DNA of 64,000 bases. Origin: Yamagishiella unicocca. Taxonomy: Eukaryota > Chlorophyta > Chlorophyceae > Chlamydomonadales > Volvocaceae. Below, piece by piece: positions 1 through 13,106 of the stretch (position 1 is its first letter; each line of letters starts with the position of its first letter). The notes beneath the pieces were generated by a model, which was given only the letters and a program-made list of their open reading frames with translations, searched no databases and was not told the DNA's origin. The stretch is taken from positions 62,001 to 126,000 of the forward strand of contig BDSL01000104.1 in the NCBI GenBank assembly GCA_003116995.1. The letters are read 5' to 3'. The position numbers and the translations under genes were made by a program.

Positions 1-1273
1 CATCAACGCGACTGCCAGCTGCGCCTCTCCATCAAGCGCCGCATGTCGCCAGTCCAGGGAAGGTACGACCGGGGCCCCCAGCGCCTTCGCCAGCCTGCTG
101 CGTACACGGCTGCCGTGCCGCCCAAGCGCCGCGCGGCAGGCGTCAGTCAGACGCGGTGGCTGTCGACGGCAGTCCCATAGCACGGCTGCTTGGCGGCGGT
201 CGGCTGACATCCGTACGGCATGAATGACGAGGCCGTACGGTTCCACCAAGGATGCGCGCAGCTGGATGTCGTCATGCAGTACGGTGACCAGGGTGCGCTC
301 CACCCTGCGATGCCGGCGAAACTCGTTTTGTTGAACCCGAAGAAAACGCTGCCCCCGGGGGCTCCTCGACGGGGCATGGGGGTCGACGCTGAATGCCGAG
401 GAGGAACACGATGCCTGGGCTAAGCGTGCCAAGCTATACGCTCGACATTGCACCGAGTGTGCGAGACCCCCGCAGTGGTGTTTGTCCAGGAATGAGTTCG
501 TGATGTGGTGTGTGCTTAGGGGCAGCCTATGTGGATGTGGAGAGGCGGAGCGGAGTGCACGGTCGGCCTCTGATGGTGGCCTACACGCGTAGCGCTCCGA
601 ACAGCGATTCCATGTGTGACTGTGAGGACGCAACGGTACGCCAACATAAACCCGGTTACGACGCCCAACCCTGCCATGGACGAGATACACACCTGGCAGC
701 AAAAATGCGCTGCGCGCGGCTTTGCGGGTACAGCCGGTCAGCATGATCCCAGTCCACGTCTCCAAGGCTGTCGCGCATCGGCTGGCGCTGTTGCCGTGGT
801 GCACCGTATTGCACAGGGGAACCGCTCGCGCCGATTGCAGTCGACAGGCTCCTCCAGGTATGTGCATGGTGCATGGGCACAGTTGATATCGTGTCCATCA
901 GGCTGGTTGCACATACAGCGGCAAAGCCCAACGCAGCTGGCTGCGACATGGAAAGCAGAAGCCTTGCGAGTGCAGGAGCACGGGCCATTTCACTCGCTAT
1001 TTGGTACAAATTGTTTACAAAGCGTCTGATGCAATGTTCGCGAGCACTTTAATCTGACGTGCGCGCGCCCACTCGTACGACAAGCTGTCTCAAGTACAAG
1101 TGCACTATGGGAATGCAGCTAGTCATTGGAAACGCTACTGCTCAGTAGCCTCTACATACGATAACAATCACATTCAAATCCACAGAGCCTGCTTCCAAAC
1201 CGTTATCCTTGAGGACAGTCGGCGCGCGAGTTTCTGCGTGGGATTAGATTAGGCGAATTGTACACCCCATAAA
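1..1273. other. Intergenic / upstream region, no supported gene
   Basis: This stretch carries only short overlapping open frames on both strands, with no protein-like motif, no coherent splice pattern and no tRNA-like fold that I can see. The last few hundred bases are more AT-rich and lie directly upstream of the ATG at 1274, so they probably include the promoter and 5' UTR of the coiled-coil gene. No clear TATA box is visible. Confidence 0.5.
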
Positions 1274-3272
1274 ATGGATTCTCAGAATCCTTTCACTACA
1301 CCTGAGAACCACGACCACGACCATGAAGAGTCACAGGAGGTCGTGGCGGAACGGCTCATCGCGGACGCAGGACAGAGTCAGGCAATGTACAACTACAGCC
1401 AAAAGGTGGGGTTGTGCATAGATGCGGCGCTCGGAGGAATGCCTGGGTCACTCAAAAACGGAGGGCCTAACGGTCCAAGTCACACACACACACCCCTGCC
1501 CAGGTTCTGGAGCAGAAAGAGCGTGAGCTCATGGAGTGAGTAGGGGAATGGGCTTACACAGTCAGCTGGTATGCGTGAGGGTGCTGATTTGGGTTGATGA
1601 GGCCACCTTACCCGCAGTTGCTGCCCCTGCTACTTCCTCCACCCGCGGTTGCTGCTACACCTCACTCCCAACAGGAGCATCGCCATGAATTACGGGCGCA
1701 TCCGTGAGGTGGAGCGGGAGCTGGGCAACCTGCAGCTGCAGCTTAAGCTAACATCGGGCCCCAAGAAGCACGCCCTGGAAATGCTCCGAAAGAAAATTGA
1801 GACGCAGAACGAAAAGGTCGTTTACATCCGGTCCAAGCACACGGCGGCCAAGGCGGTGGGTTGGGATTGGGTGGGTTTTGTCGGGGTAAGGTTGGCCAAC
1901 CTCACGCGAATTCAGGGTTTAGCCCGACAGACGGCCGTGGCGATGAAAGGCAACATGCTTGCTGCGCCCACTTTCCGTACGACGTGCGCGTCGCGTCTCA
2001 CATATGCCGTTTCCTTCCGCACGCGCCTGCACGCCCAACCACCAGACGTACGAGCGGTTGGATGCGGAGCTGAAGCAGGAGGAGGCGGCCAAGGATCAGC
2101 TGTGCGGGGAGCTGAACATGCTCGTGCAACAGGCGGCGCGGGCGCAGCTGGACAAGCTGGAGGAGCTCAAGGTGAGAGAGCGGGTCGGGACAAGGATGCG
2201 TATCGGCCACATGACAAGGAGAAACCGAAAGCCGAGAGACGGGGTGGGAGGATGAGCCGAGAGAAGGGGTGGAAGGACGAGCCGAGAGAAGGGGCGGGAG
2301 GATGAGCCGAGAGACGGGGTGGGAGGGCGAGCCGTAGAAGTGCAGGAGGGAACTTGGGTCGTGCTCCAAAGGAGCCCTGTGTCAACGACTCTCGGCCGCG
2401 CGCCCCGAACTAAACCCCGCCCTTTCCCCTCCCTGGACCCCGCCCTCTTTCCGTAGACCACCCTGGAGGGGCTGTACGGCGGCTACGTCCCAAAGCCAGC
2501 GCCGGTTCCTCCCATTCCGCAGCAGCAAGCAGCAGCAGCCGGGCCGCCGGCCGCCTCGGCGCCGGGGGCCGGGGCGAGCACGTCTGGAGGCGCGACCGGG
2601 AGTCAACCCCAGCAGCAGGTGATTCTAGCGGCTGCGGGGATTTCCAAGGGTGCTATAGGGGCCTTACGGGGGAACGGGCGTTGTGGTGGGTGAGGATAGG
2701 GTGTGGACTGTGGAGGCGTCTGCGGATGTGGCTCTGGGCCTTGGAGACGGGTTGCGGAAGGGGTGGCTGGGGACCCCAGCCTTGGAGAAATGTTTGGATG
2801 TCGAAAATGATCAATCGTTGCCTAAACGCAACTCGCGCCGCTTGTCCTCCTTCACCACAATTAGGGTGATGCGGGGCTGGCGCCATCGGCAGCTGCAGCC
2901 GCCCAAGCCGCGGAAGAGGAGCGCCGGCGGCTGGAGCAGGAGCGGCTGGAGCAGGAGCGGCAGGAGCAGGAGCGGCAGGAGCAGGAGCGCCGGCGACGGG
3001 AGGCGGAGGCCGCCGCGGCGCGGTCCAGGCACGTATCGCTCAGCTCCGGAACCCAGGCCCCGGGCCCGCGGGCCGCAGGAGCCAGCAGTGGGCGGCAGGC
3101 AGGTGCCGGGGGAACGGGGCCGTCGACGTCGACGTCGCCAGCAGCGGGTGCTCCCAGCAGGGCAGGGGCGAGTGCGGGAGCGGGGCCAGGGCAGGGGGCA
3201 GCGCGACCCAAGGCGCCCAACAGCGCGGCGGCTGGCGCGCAAGGGGGTCGCTTCGCGGGCTTCGACACGTAA
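1274..3272 (+). CDS. GORAB-like (RAB6-interacting golgin) coiled-coil protein
   Basis: The spliced model has six exons: 1274-1405, 1504-1535, 1675-1855, 2046-2171, 2457-2618 and 2865-3272. It encodes 346 residues. The ATG at 1274 opens an acidic, His/Asp-rich N-terminus. Residues of about 45-175 form a heptad-rich coiled coil. Within it, the stretch around AAKDQLCGELNMLVQQ and LDKLEELK resembles the C-terminal coiled coil of GORAB, the RAB6-interacting golgin that works with COPI scaffolding proteins at the Golgi. A Gln/Ala/Pro linker follows, then a second charged helix of repeated LEQER/RQEQE units, and a Ser/Gly/Ala-rich tail ending RFAGFDT. The splice sites are all GT-AG and keep frame. 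The family call rests on coiled-coil pattern similarity recalled from known members. An unrelated cilium-associated coiled-coil protein is the main alternative. It converges with the DEAD-box gene downstream. Confidence 0.6.
2230..2335. repeat. 25-bp intronic minisatellite
   Basis: About four tandem copies of a purine-rich unit of roughly 25 bp (core gagccgagagaaggggtgg) lie in intron 4 of the coiled-coil gene. The copies differ by a few substitutions. Confidence 0.8.
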
Positions 3273-5543
3273 CGGGCCCATTCATCCGCCCGCCCTCCCG
3301 CTTGCGTGCGTTGGCTTATGGCTGCATTGGTGGCGAGGGCCCCGGAGGAATGGACTGCGCGGTACCGAGGTGGAGCGCGTGTGTGCGTGTATGTGTGGTG
3401 GCGTGAGGCTGCCACCAGGCTCTAGCGTGAGCACGGGGGCACAACTCGGACGGTTATTTAAGCTTGGGATGTCGGTGTATGGCAAGTTATGTACCGGTAT
3501 GGTACGGGTATCAAGCGCGCGCGTGGGAGAAAATGGGGGAGCCTGCGTGACTGCTGGCGGAGGTCCCGGTGGTGCTGATCGGCGCCCTGTGGGCGGGCGT
3601 ATGGTGGCTGTGAGCCCAGGCCGCCGTGTAGGAACACGAAGCTCGTCGTTGTGGCGGCAGGCAGGTGCAGACGCGCCGGTGGTGCCCGTATAAAAAAGGC
3701 CACAAGAGCGCATACAGCGAGGGCGAAAGACCGTTGGCCTGTCCTGGGCCAGCGTTACAGAGGGCTGTTAGTCACCGGTGGGCCGCATGCAGGTTGCACA
3801 AGCGCGTAGAACCGGACGCGGCCCAGCCTGGTCTCGCATGTCGCATCAAGCCATTTGGGCCTGGGTGCTATAACAGTATAACTGCTATTTAACAGACGGA
3901 GCCGGCGTGCTGCAGCACCGGCGCGCTTACATTAGGGTTTCAGCCTTGATGCTGAATGGGGGATCTCCCTAGGTAAAGCGTGTTGGTATTTCCAGGGCTT
4001 TTTATGCAACGAAAGCCTGAAGGCGGCACTCGATGGAACGAGGGGCGTATCCGGAGCCGCCCCTTCCTCCCGCCGCTTCCGCCCTCCGTCTCCGCTAGCC
4101 GCCAGTCAGCGCCTTAGCGCAACCGCGCCTGACCGATTGTACTCTACCGCCTAAGCTGCTGCTTCTGCTCTGCGGCCCGGGACCTGGTAGGCTACGCGCC
4201 GCACAGCCCATGCGAGGCATGACCACGCTGGCGTATCACAGGCATGTGTTGTGGACCTTACGCTAACAGGTTCGTGGCCAACACCACCAGCAGCAGCAAC
4301 CAACACCGGGCACCAGTATGAGTATGCCCAGGATTCGGACAAGCCGGGCTATTTGGACAAGCCCTCCCCTCAATTCGGGTTCCCGGGGCGCAAGGGCCGA
4401 CATGTTCCACCCGGCCTTGACACCACTCGGTGTGTCATTCGGCTACAATGGGCCTGTGCTCACAACACACTCGGAGACATGCGCAAATAGCCTCGAATGC
4501 GACTCCCTTGGAAAACATGCACCCGGGTTGCCTTGCAAAGACAACAATGCACATGCTGTCGGCTGCTGCGCGCTAATCATCAAAACTCTACAAGCAAGGC
4601 AAGCGCTGCCCCCACTGCAGTTGACCACCCCGCGCGCAGTGCTCGTACTCGCGACGGCTCGGCGCGTCCCTTCTGCCCGGGACGCAAGCGACCCAAGGGT
4701 GCTCGCCACGTGGCAGTAGCAAGGCGCTCCCAACGCTGCACGTGTGTAAACCAACGGCCAACCTGGGTGCATCGCCTCTAGCACCTCAGGCACGAACGTC
4801 GTCCACTTAACAAGCGCACGCCGGCCCAGCTGCGCCCACCTGCTTCATAGCGCGCGGCGCCTGCCAAGCGAAGCACGGAGCCTGCCCAATTGGTTTACGC
4901 TGCCCGCCACGATGCTTGTAGCGCCCTGCATTGCATTTTTTTGTCTTCGCTTTTTCACTACAGTGCCCGACCCGAGCCGCACCACTACAGCGCACGACGG
5001 CGACGACAACAACGGAGGCCGCCGCGTCGGAAGTGAGGGCGCAACCGGGCGCTTCGAGGCCTACGATGACTGCTCACTCTCCTCTCTCCCGTTGCATGGC
5101 AGGATGAGCTCCCGCTCGTGTAGGCGGATTGCATGCTGGGACCCGGCAGCAACTCAGTCTTGTGCCATAGTCCCCAGACTGCACATGCACGGGCGGGCTG
5201 ACAGACGCCGCCCCGCAACGACAGCCCCTCTCGCGAGACACGAGGAATCAAACGCCGCACCAGCAAGCCGCGGAATACGACCGTTGGCATCTTCGCGTCC
5301 TTGCTCTTGGCCTCTCTCCATTCTTCACCGCACTGCTACCCGCAGTACGGCAGCGACGCCCCAACGGGACAACCGCCTTTTAAGCGCTGCATCACAGCGG
5401 TTGGATAGCGCGCCGTGCGTTGGGAGCTTGACTCCCTGGGAGCATGGACACAGTGGTCTGTCCCTGCCGACAAAAGGACACCGCCCTTACCGCCTATAGG
5501 CAGCCGGCAGAGGGCACGGCCCTTGCCGTCTACGGGACGACGC
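3273..5543. other. Intergenic region between convergent genes
   Basis: The region contains the 3' UTRs of the coiled-coil gene (plus strand) and the first helicase (minus strand). No convincing ORF, splice-consistent exon set or RNA gene was seen. Open frames present here have low-complexity translations and no recognisable domain. Confidence 0.5.
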
Positions 5544-7013
5544 CTACTGCTGCTTGCACTCCGGCTGAGCTCCCCCTCCCATAGCCATCTGCTGCAGGTA
5601 CCATTGCTGCTGCGCCGGCGCTAGGTGCTGGAGCTGCTGCAGCTGGACGGGGGTGAGCTGCTGCAGCAGGTGCTGCTGCTGCGCCGGCGTCAGCTGCTGC
5701 TGTTGCTGCTGCAGCGCGTTGGCGTACATCGCCGCGGGCTGGGCCGTCAGGTGACCTTGCCCCATGACATAGTACGGCGCGACTGCCTGCTGGTGCCCCA
5801 TAGCGCCGTACTGCAGCATCTGCTGCTGCAGCAGCATCTGCTGCTGCTGGGCCTGCTGCTGTTGCTGCTGCTGCTGCAGCAAAGCCTGTTGCTGCTGCAG
5901 CAAAGCCTGCGCCTGTGCAGCTTGAACCTGTTGCTGGGCCTTCGCGTGGGCCTGTGCCTGAGCCTGTGCCTGAGCCTGCTCTGCTGCAGCTGCGGCCGCA
6001 GCGGCCGCAGCCACTGTCACCGCGGACATCTGGCCGCGGCCGCCGGCAGCCGCAGCGCCGGCAACCCCGGCTCCACCGCCGGCCCCGGCCGCCGGCACAC
6101 CGACACCCCTTCCGGCTTGCAGCAGCTGCTGCTGCTGTCCCCCGCGACCCCCTACGCCTGGACCGTTGGCTCCCATGCCCAACCCCGCCGCGCCCGCCAA
6201 GCCTTGCTGCTGGTGTTGCTGCTGCTGCTGCTTCATCGCTCCCTGCGAGGACGGCGCCTCGCCTGGAGCCTTCCCCCCGCCGCCGGCGCCACCTCCCGGC
6301 GCCACACGCTCAGTGATCACGGCCGCCTGCTCCTTCAGCTGCGGCTTATGCCACCAGCGGGTTCCCGGGCCGCCACTACTGGCTGCCGCGGCTGCCGCTG
6401 CCGCCGCCGCGCCACTACCACGGCCGCCGGCTCCCCCTCGGCCACCGGCATTGTGTTGTGGCCCCGGTTGCGGACCTCCTGAGCCCACCGCACCCGACTG
6501 TTGCCGAGAGCCTTGCCCCTGCCCTTGTCCTTGAGGGCCGGGCTGGCCGGGCGCAGGGGCGGCGGCGGACGGCGCATTGGCCTGCAGAGCCCACAGAAGG
6601 AAGGAATAAATGATGGGCGATTGAGCACAGGACAGCGATGTAATGCCTGACGAGGGTTGTAGCGTAGCTGTGGACCACAGCACGCACTCGCTTAAAGTGC
6701 CGCCCTGGCGGAACCTTCGTGGTTCGCACAACGTCCCTACAGACACCGCAAAAACAATGACTTGCGGATAATCAGCGCCACGCGAACATATGCCGCAAGC
6801 GAACCGTTGCACAAAATGCTGCAGCCACTTGCGAACGAGGGGCTAATGCCCGTGCCCACGCACAATACAAGCACCGCCTGGCCCAGAACCCCACCTGCTG
6901 GCGGCCACCCGCATTAACGGAAGGTCCGCTTTGCGCTCCACCCATGGCCGCCTGCTGTTGCTGCTGCAGACGCTGTTGCTGCTGCTGCTGCAGTAGCTGT
7001 TGCTGCTGAAGTA

Positions 7014-7044
<31 letters not shown>

Positions 7045-10000
7045 CTGAAGTAACTGCTGCTGCTGCTGTTGTTGTTGCTGCAGTTGCTGCTGTTGCTGCA
7101 GTAGCTGCTGCTGCTGCTGCGCCACGCTCTGCTGCGCGTGCTGCGCCGCTGCGACCGGGCCAGCGCCCGACATCGCATCGTTGCTGCGTCGTCCCGCTGC
7201 GGCTGCCGCCGCTGCTGCTGCGGCGGCTGCCGCCACGCTTTGCGAGCTGCTCTGCATGCCGCCAAGCGCCGCCAAATTCTGCAGCAAAGCCGCACTTGGG
7301 TCCAAACTCCCTGCAGCGCTACCCATGCCCTGGACTTCTTGGTGCTGGTACTGGTATGGGTTGGCCGCGGAAGCTGCCGAGCCCTGCGCCGCCACCATCA
7401 CACCAGAGCCGGCGACGACCTCAATCCCGCCAGGGCCCTGGGCCCTGCCGGGAAGACCGCCCAGGCCTGCCATCGCAGCGGCCTGTGCGTGCGCGAAGTG
7501 CAGCACCTGCTGCTGCTGTGGCGCCGATGCCTGCTGAGTCGACGCGCCCATCACCACCTGCTGCACCAGATCCGAAGGCTGCGACTGCATCGCCGCCTGC
7601 GGCTGCGCCTGCATCTGCATCTGCTGCAGGACCTTCTGTTGCTGAGCGGGTAGGACCCCATAGCCCGGGGGCACCCCGAGCATAGCCGCAAGGACTGCAT
7701 ACTCGGCAGCGACTGACTGGGGCAGTCCGCCAGGCACCTGCGCAGCCTGGCCGGCCCCGGGGATCTGGCTGGCCCCTGGCAAGGCTCCAGGGAAGGTCTG
7801 GCCGCTGATGGCGGCTGCCGCAGCCGCCATGGCAGCGGCGGCAGCAGCGGCTGATTCAACTGGCGGCGCAACTCCCTGCGCCTGCTGCTGCTGCTGCTGG
7901 AAGTGCTGCTGCTGCGCCTGCTGCAGCTGCAGCTGCTGCAGCTGCTGTTGCGCCGCCAGGGTATCCGCCGGCAATGCAACGTGGACGTCCCTCGCCACGA
8001 CGCCCGCAGCGTACTGCTGTTGAAGGAGGTGCTGAGCCTGCTGCTGAAGATGCTGCTGCTGCTGTTGTTGCTGCTGCTGCTGCACCACCGGCAACACTGC
8101 CCCCTGCATGTCTACGACGGGAGACGGCCTGGATAATACCGCCATCGCGGCAGCAGCGTTGGACGCCGCCGGCGCGCTCGCCGCCGCTGCGGCCTGCGGG
8201 TTCCACGTGGGTGTGGGCACTGCTGCTGGCGGCATCACCGCCGCCCGGACAACGGCGGCCGGGGCAGGAGCGGAGACTGCGTCCAGGCGCGGCGGCGCCA
8301 GCCCAGGCGGCAGCGCGGGATCGGCTGTGTCTGCTGGCATCGTCGTCGAAGGTCCTTGGCGGCCGCCCCGGCCACCTCGACCGACCGCCTGGTCCGGCTG
8401 CAGCCGCTGCTGCTGCTGCGGCTGTTGTTGTTGCTGCGGTGGCTGTTGGACCCTGTTGCCTGCAGCGTTGCCGCCGGGCTGCTGGAACTCCTCGGAGCCC
8501 CTACCACTGCCCTGACGGCCCGACTGGCGGCGGTCCCCCTGGTTCTGGCCCTGCTGGACGGACCCGCCGGCGACTGCCTGCGCCGGCCCGGCAGCAGCAT
8601 GCGTTGGTTGCTGTTGCAATCCATTGCCCTCACCGCGTCGGCCGCCGCGGCCACCCGCCGAAGCCGCCGCTGCTGCCGCAGCCGCACCTCCAGCGCTTTG
8701 TTGCTGCTGCTGCTGGCTCCCGCTGGAGCCGCCGCCTCGGGCGGTGACACCACGTTGCGCTGATCCCATGGCAGCTGCGGCCGCGGCAGAAGCCTGGCCG
8801 AGGGTCGGTGGCGGCCCAACGGGCATAGCCGATGCGGGTGGGGGCTGTCCCTGCTGGCCCTCCTTCACAATCACCAGCCCCGGCACGCCCTTGAGCCCCA
8901 TCTTCCCCACCGTCTTGGCCAAAAGGCCAGGCGGTGTGGGGCACCCCAAAATCTCCGCCGCGTAATCATTGGCAGTCGCCACGATCTGCTCGGGCCGGTA
9001 CCTGTCCAAGAACCGACATGCCCCGGGCAAAGGAATGTCAAAAGTGGTATGCCTCTTCCGCAGGGTTGCAGATTGGCTTGCGTTCCCGTTCCGGAAACGC
9101 CCTTTTGAGGCCCTCCCAAGCCAGTGCCCGCGACCAAGCATGTATTAACTCTGAACCAACGAAGGCACGCCCTAGCTAATGCCCGCTGCCCAACTTCCTC
9201 CGGCGCCCTACTCACTTGAGCACCTCGTGGCTCTTGTAGTAACCCAGGAAGCTCTGGTAGGCCCTCGCGCGTGAGGTGTAATCTATCCGGGCCGCCAGGC
9301 GCGCCAGCGTGCCCACAGGGTCACGCATCAGCGGCGCTGCTAGCGCGCTTGCGCCGGCGGGCACCGCCAGCGGTGGCTGCATGGGCTTGAGCGCCGTGAC
9401 GGGCAGGTCCTTGAGCTTGTCCAGGAAGGGGCGCTCGAAGTCCGCCAGCAGCAGAGTGCACTGCCCGGACCGGCCGGCGCGACCGGTGCGGCCGGCGCGG
9501 TGGATGTACTGCTCACGGTTCGACGGCGCGCCCAGCTGCGAAAGGTCCAGGCCAAGGTGAGGCACGATGTGGGTTTCATGGATGTGGGTTTACTCACCGT
9601 CAGCGTAATTACGGCCGCCCCAACGGCCGCCCCAACGGCCGCCCCAACGGCCGCCCCAACGGCCGTCCCCAACGGCCGGAGCCGGCTCTGCTGGCAAAGG
9701 TTACACACGGTGTTGCCAGCGACAGCCCGCCTGCAGCGCCCTGCCCACCTGCACAACGTAGGTCACGTTTGGGTAGTCCACCCCACGTGCGGACACGTCC
9801 GAGCTGAACATCACCAGCCGCGACTCGCCGCGGAACTGCGCCGAGGCACGGTCGCGCTGCGGCTGGCTCTTGCGGCTGTGCATCTCCACTACGCCCCCCA
9901 TGCCGGCGGCGGTGAAAGCCTCCGCGAAATACGCCGTGAGATGGGCTGTAGGCAGGAAGACGATCACCTGGGCGGAGAGAAACGGGGCGGGTTAAATGGG

Positions 10001-13000
10001 CGCTGGCGCCTCGTAGGTAAGAAGACGACCACCTGGGTGAAAAACAGATATGGACATAAGACATGGACGCCCTGTGTGAGCCATTGCTATCATTATGAAG
10101 AAACCTTACGGGATGCACTTGGCAAGATGTGTCGGATCGGTGAAGGCCATGGGCAGAGCAATGTAGTCATTGAGGTGTGTTGAAAGTACTTCGCGAAACC
10201 CCACCGGGAACTTGAGATGATGTTTGATGCTCATCGGCCCCTTTCCCAGCCCACCTTGTAGTCCGGCTCTTGCACCATGTGTTGCGCCAGCAGGCACAGC
10301 AGCTGCAACGGGAGTTCTCCCTTGGGGACAACCAAGCTGGAGGCCTCAACGTGCGTGTGCGTGGCCACGTCCTCACCCACGGCGTCCACGTAGCTGCGTG
10401 GGCGTGAAGGGGCAATCAGGTTAGTCCGGAGGAGGGAACTGACAGCGGGGTTGGCAGGCGGTGGCGGCGTTACCGGTACCGCAAGGCAGCAGCCGAGGCC
10501 AGCGGCATAGCTCAAGAGCCGCAGGGCCTGATCAGCTCAAGTGCGGTCATGATTACCCGCGCGGCACCATAGAACCCATCATCGGCGTCTCCTTTCCGTG
10601 ACCCTGTGCTGCCGGGCCGCAATGCCAGTTGGCAGCGCCCACCTGTGCTGCCGGGCCGCAATCATAGTTGGGGCGCCTACCTGTGCTGCCGCTTGAGTGC
10701 CACATCCGCCAGGCTCTTGACGTCGGAAGGGAAGGTGGCCGAGAAGAGGTACGTCTGGCGCTGGGTGGTGGGCGGAAGGGCGCTCAAGATCTTAGCGATC
10801 TGCGGCCTGTTGGGGCAAACAATGGGACGGGCGGAATGTAAATGGGGCCTGCGGAATATGCGGAGAATATTTCCGCCGCACTGCACGGCGTGTTGCAAGG
10901 CTGCGATGGGTAGGTCACGTGCTCCAGGGAAGGCCTGCGGGCCACGCGTATTCCGGATGACAGACCCGTGGACCTTCCCCCGCCATAAAGCAGGCCACAT
11001 GACTTGCCACTAGCTCGGCCCATCTACAGCTGCAGCCGTACCAAACCCACCCGCCCTCCGTCCGCCGCACCCTGCACCTCCCCCGCCGCGCTGCCGCCCT
11101 CCCCACCGCACCTGAAGCCCATGTCCAGCAGGTTGTCCGCCTCGTCCAACACCAGGACCCGGGTGCTGTCCAACAGCGTTGTTAGGGAACGATCCTGGTA
11201 ACGAAGACAGCGTAAAACAACGAATTAACCTATCGTTGTCTCCATAACAGTTTCAGCCAAGGCCTACCGGCCTCAACACCACCGATATGGGTAGAGCGGT
11301 GGTTCCGAGCCCGGTAGCGGCCACAAAAAGGGCCGAACCCGTCTGAGTTACAACTCAGAGCAAGTGAGCAGTAGCCAAGGACAAAGACAGCAAGCGCTCC
11401 TCTGCTTCATAACGACGTTCGGTCCGAAACATCTACCGTGCGGCCGTGATCTGCTCTGTCGTCCGTAAAAGGAATGTACGAGTACCCTCGTCGCTGAGCT
11501 GCTCGCTTCTTGACTGACCCTCGAAAGCGGTCAGAGGAACCAACCACTCACGTGCGACTGTGTCATGACGTCCCAGCAGCGCCCAGGTGTGGCGATGAGG
11601 ATGTCAGGCATACGCTGCGTCAGCGCTCTCAAGTGCTTCTTCACGTCCACGCCGCCATACACAACCTATTGATAGAACATGGACGGGACGAGGGCGGGCA
11701 CGTTGGGGGTGTCGGCCTGCCTGAACCGTCCGACCAAAGTGAGCGCGACTAAGAATCCACTTATGTCGAAATGCAAATGCAAATGTAAGCAGCGCGGGCG
11801 CAAGTAAGATCGCGGCATAACCGATCATGATGTGGTACCATAGGCGAGCGAACTAAAGGCGAGTCCCACGGCTCTACTTGCGCATTCCCACTCCTCTCCA
11901 CTGCGGTCCGCGCTACCCACCATGGAATGCAACAGCGGGTGGAAGGTGAGCATCTTGTGCGTCTCCGCCTGGATCTGGCGGGCCAGCTCACGCGTGGGGC
12001 TCAGCACCAGCGCGGACACCTTGCCCCTCGGGGCGCGGTTGGCAAGCACCTGCAGGCAGGAAGGGTTGGGGGGGGCGGGGGCGGAGCGCGCTGAGGTTGA
12101 GCCGATGGCAATGCGGGTGAGCAAACTTCAATCTAGAACGCGCCCACACGCACGTTGCTGCATGCGGATTTTTATTCAGTTTTCAAACTCCATGGCTCCT
12201 AGTATAAGCATCCCCGCCGGACGCAACCCCACCTTCTCAATGGTGGGGATCACGAAAGCCAGCGTCTTCCCTGTGCCCGTCTTGGCCTTGGCGATAACGT
12301 CCACAGGCCCCAGGCAAACAGGAATCGCAGCCGCTTGCACCAGCGAGCAGCGCTCGTACTTCAGTACCTCCGCCAGCGCCCTACAATTTCAAGCACATGT
12401 TTGTCGGGTTGCCGATTTCGGGTTAGGGGTGTCGACCATTGGGCCAACTACCGCGATACGGGCTCCCGTCACAGGGGTTGTACCATTATCAGCAAGGGGA
12501 CAGACGTCATCGCATGTTGCGTCAAAACTAATTACTTCGGTTGCAAAGCGGCCCTATCAAGGTATCCGTGGGAGGTGGTGAGGTGGGCACCCGAAGCCCT
12601 CGAGGCAGTCAACCTGACAACCATTGAAGCCTCGTCGACGCAGGTATCCTTTAGAACGCGTTGCATCAAGATCTCTCGAACCCGATCCCTTCATTCGCAT
12701 GGCTGCTTGCCAAGCGCGGCTACTTTTCCCACAGCACCCAGAGAATTCCGTAATGGCATCAGACTGCGTCGATAACGTCACCCTAGCAGCGTCTTGCCAC
12801 CCAACGGGCACGAGCGCGGAGCCCGCGATCCGTGTGCACGTCCACTCACCGTTTGCTGTTGGGACTTATAGCAAACTCTGCAAACTTCTTGTCTGACAGG
12901 TACTTCTGATCAACCAGAGCAAGGGGGACATCCTCGTCTCCAGAGGCGTTGGAGCAAGCGTCGTCCTGTGCCGGAGTCGTTTTGGACGCTGGCGCTCGGC

Positions 13001-13106
13001 TTACAGGCTGCGGCTGCAACTGCGGCTGGCGCTGCTGCTGCTGTTGCTGACCCTGCTGCTGCCCACGGGCAGCCGCGACAGGGGCCGGCTGACCCTTTGG
13101 CCCCAT
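5544..13106 (-). CDS. DEAD-box RNA helicase, RH25/26/31-type, with giant Gln/Ala-rich tail (tandem copy 1)
   Basis: Eleven exons, in coding order: 13106-12850, 12380-12233, 12049-11921, 11665-11552, 11194-11112, 10806-10681, 10393-10255, 9967-9749, 9535-9216, 9001-6895 and 6581-5544. They encode 1,559 residues. The helicase core shows AKTGTGKT (motif I), SPTRELA (Ia), ATPGR (Ib), VLDEAD (II), FSAT (III), SARGVDYP (V) and [11 protein letters not shown] (VI). The block [11 protein letters not shown] after the core is characteristic of the plant RH25/26/31 subfamily, ATP-dependent RNA helicases that are often mitochondrial or nuclear. Past residue ~560 the protein becomes a tail of about 1,000 residues made of poly-Gln, poly-Ala, Gly and Pro, encoded mostly by CAG-type triplets. 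The tail looks disordered and prion-like. The ATG at 13106 is the first usable start, because an in-frame stop lies 27 codons upstream of it. The 3' exon boundaries rest on sequence alone, without homologues. Confidence 0.85.
5600..8720. repeat. CAG/CTG-rich low-complexity coding DNA
   Basis: On the plus strand this interval is dominated by ctg/tgc/ttg triplets. On the coding minus strand these read as Gln (CAG/CAA) runs interspersed with Ala (GCG/GCC) and Gly runs. The longest Gln-dense blocks are near 5640-5940, 6950-7130, 7880-8090 and 8400-8450. The repeats are imperfect, mixing CAG with CAA. Confidence 0.85.
9612..9679. repeat. 12-bp tandem repeat in helicase copy 1 intron 8
   Basis: About five copies of ggccgccccaac lie between the exons that end at 9749 and begin at 9535. 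Helicase copy 2 has only a single related segment at the matching position, so the array expanded, or was lost, after the duplication. Confidence 0.8.

Noticed and set aside
616..1029. Overlapping open frames of over 100 residues on both strands
   Set aside because: No motif, low-quality composition and mutual overlap. No splice context connects them to a gene.
5625..8747. Long plus-strand open frames (up to about 285 residues) opposite helicase copy 1 exons 10-11
   Set aside because: They are Leu/Cys-rich antisense readings of CAG-type triplets. The minus strand continues a DEAD-box protein with valid splice sites.
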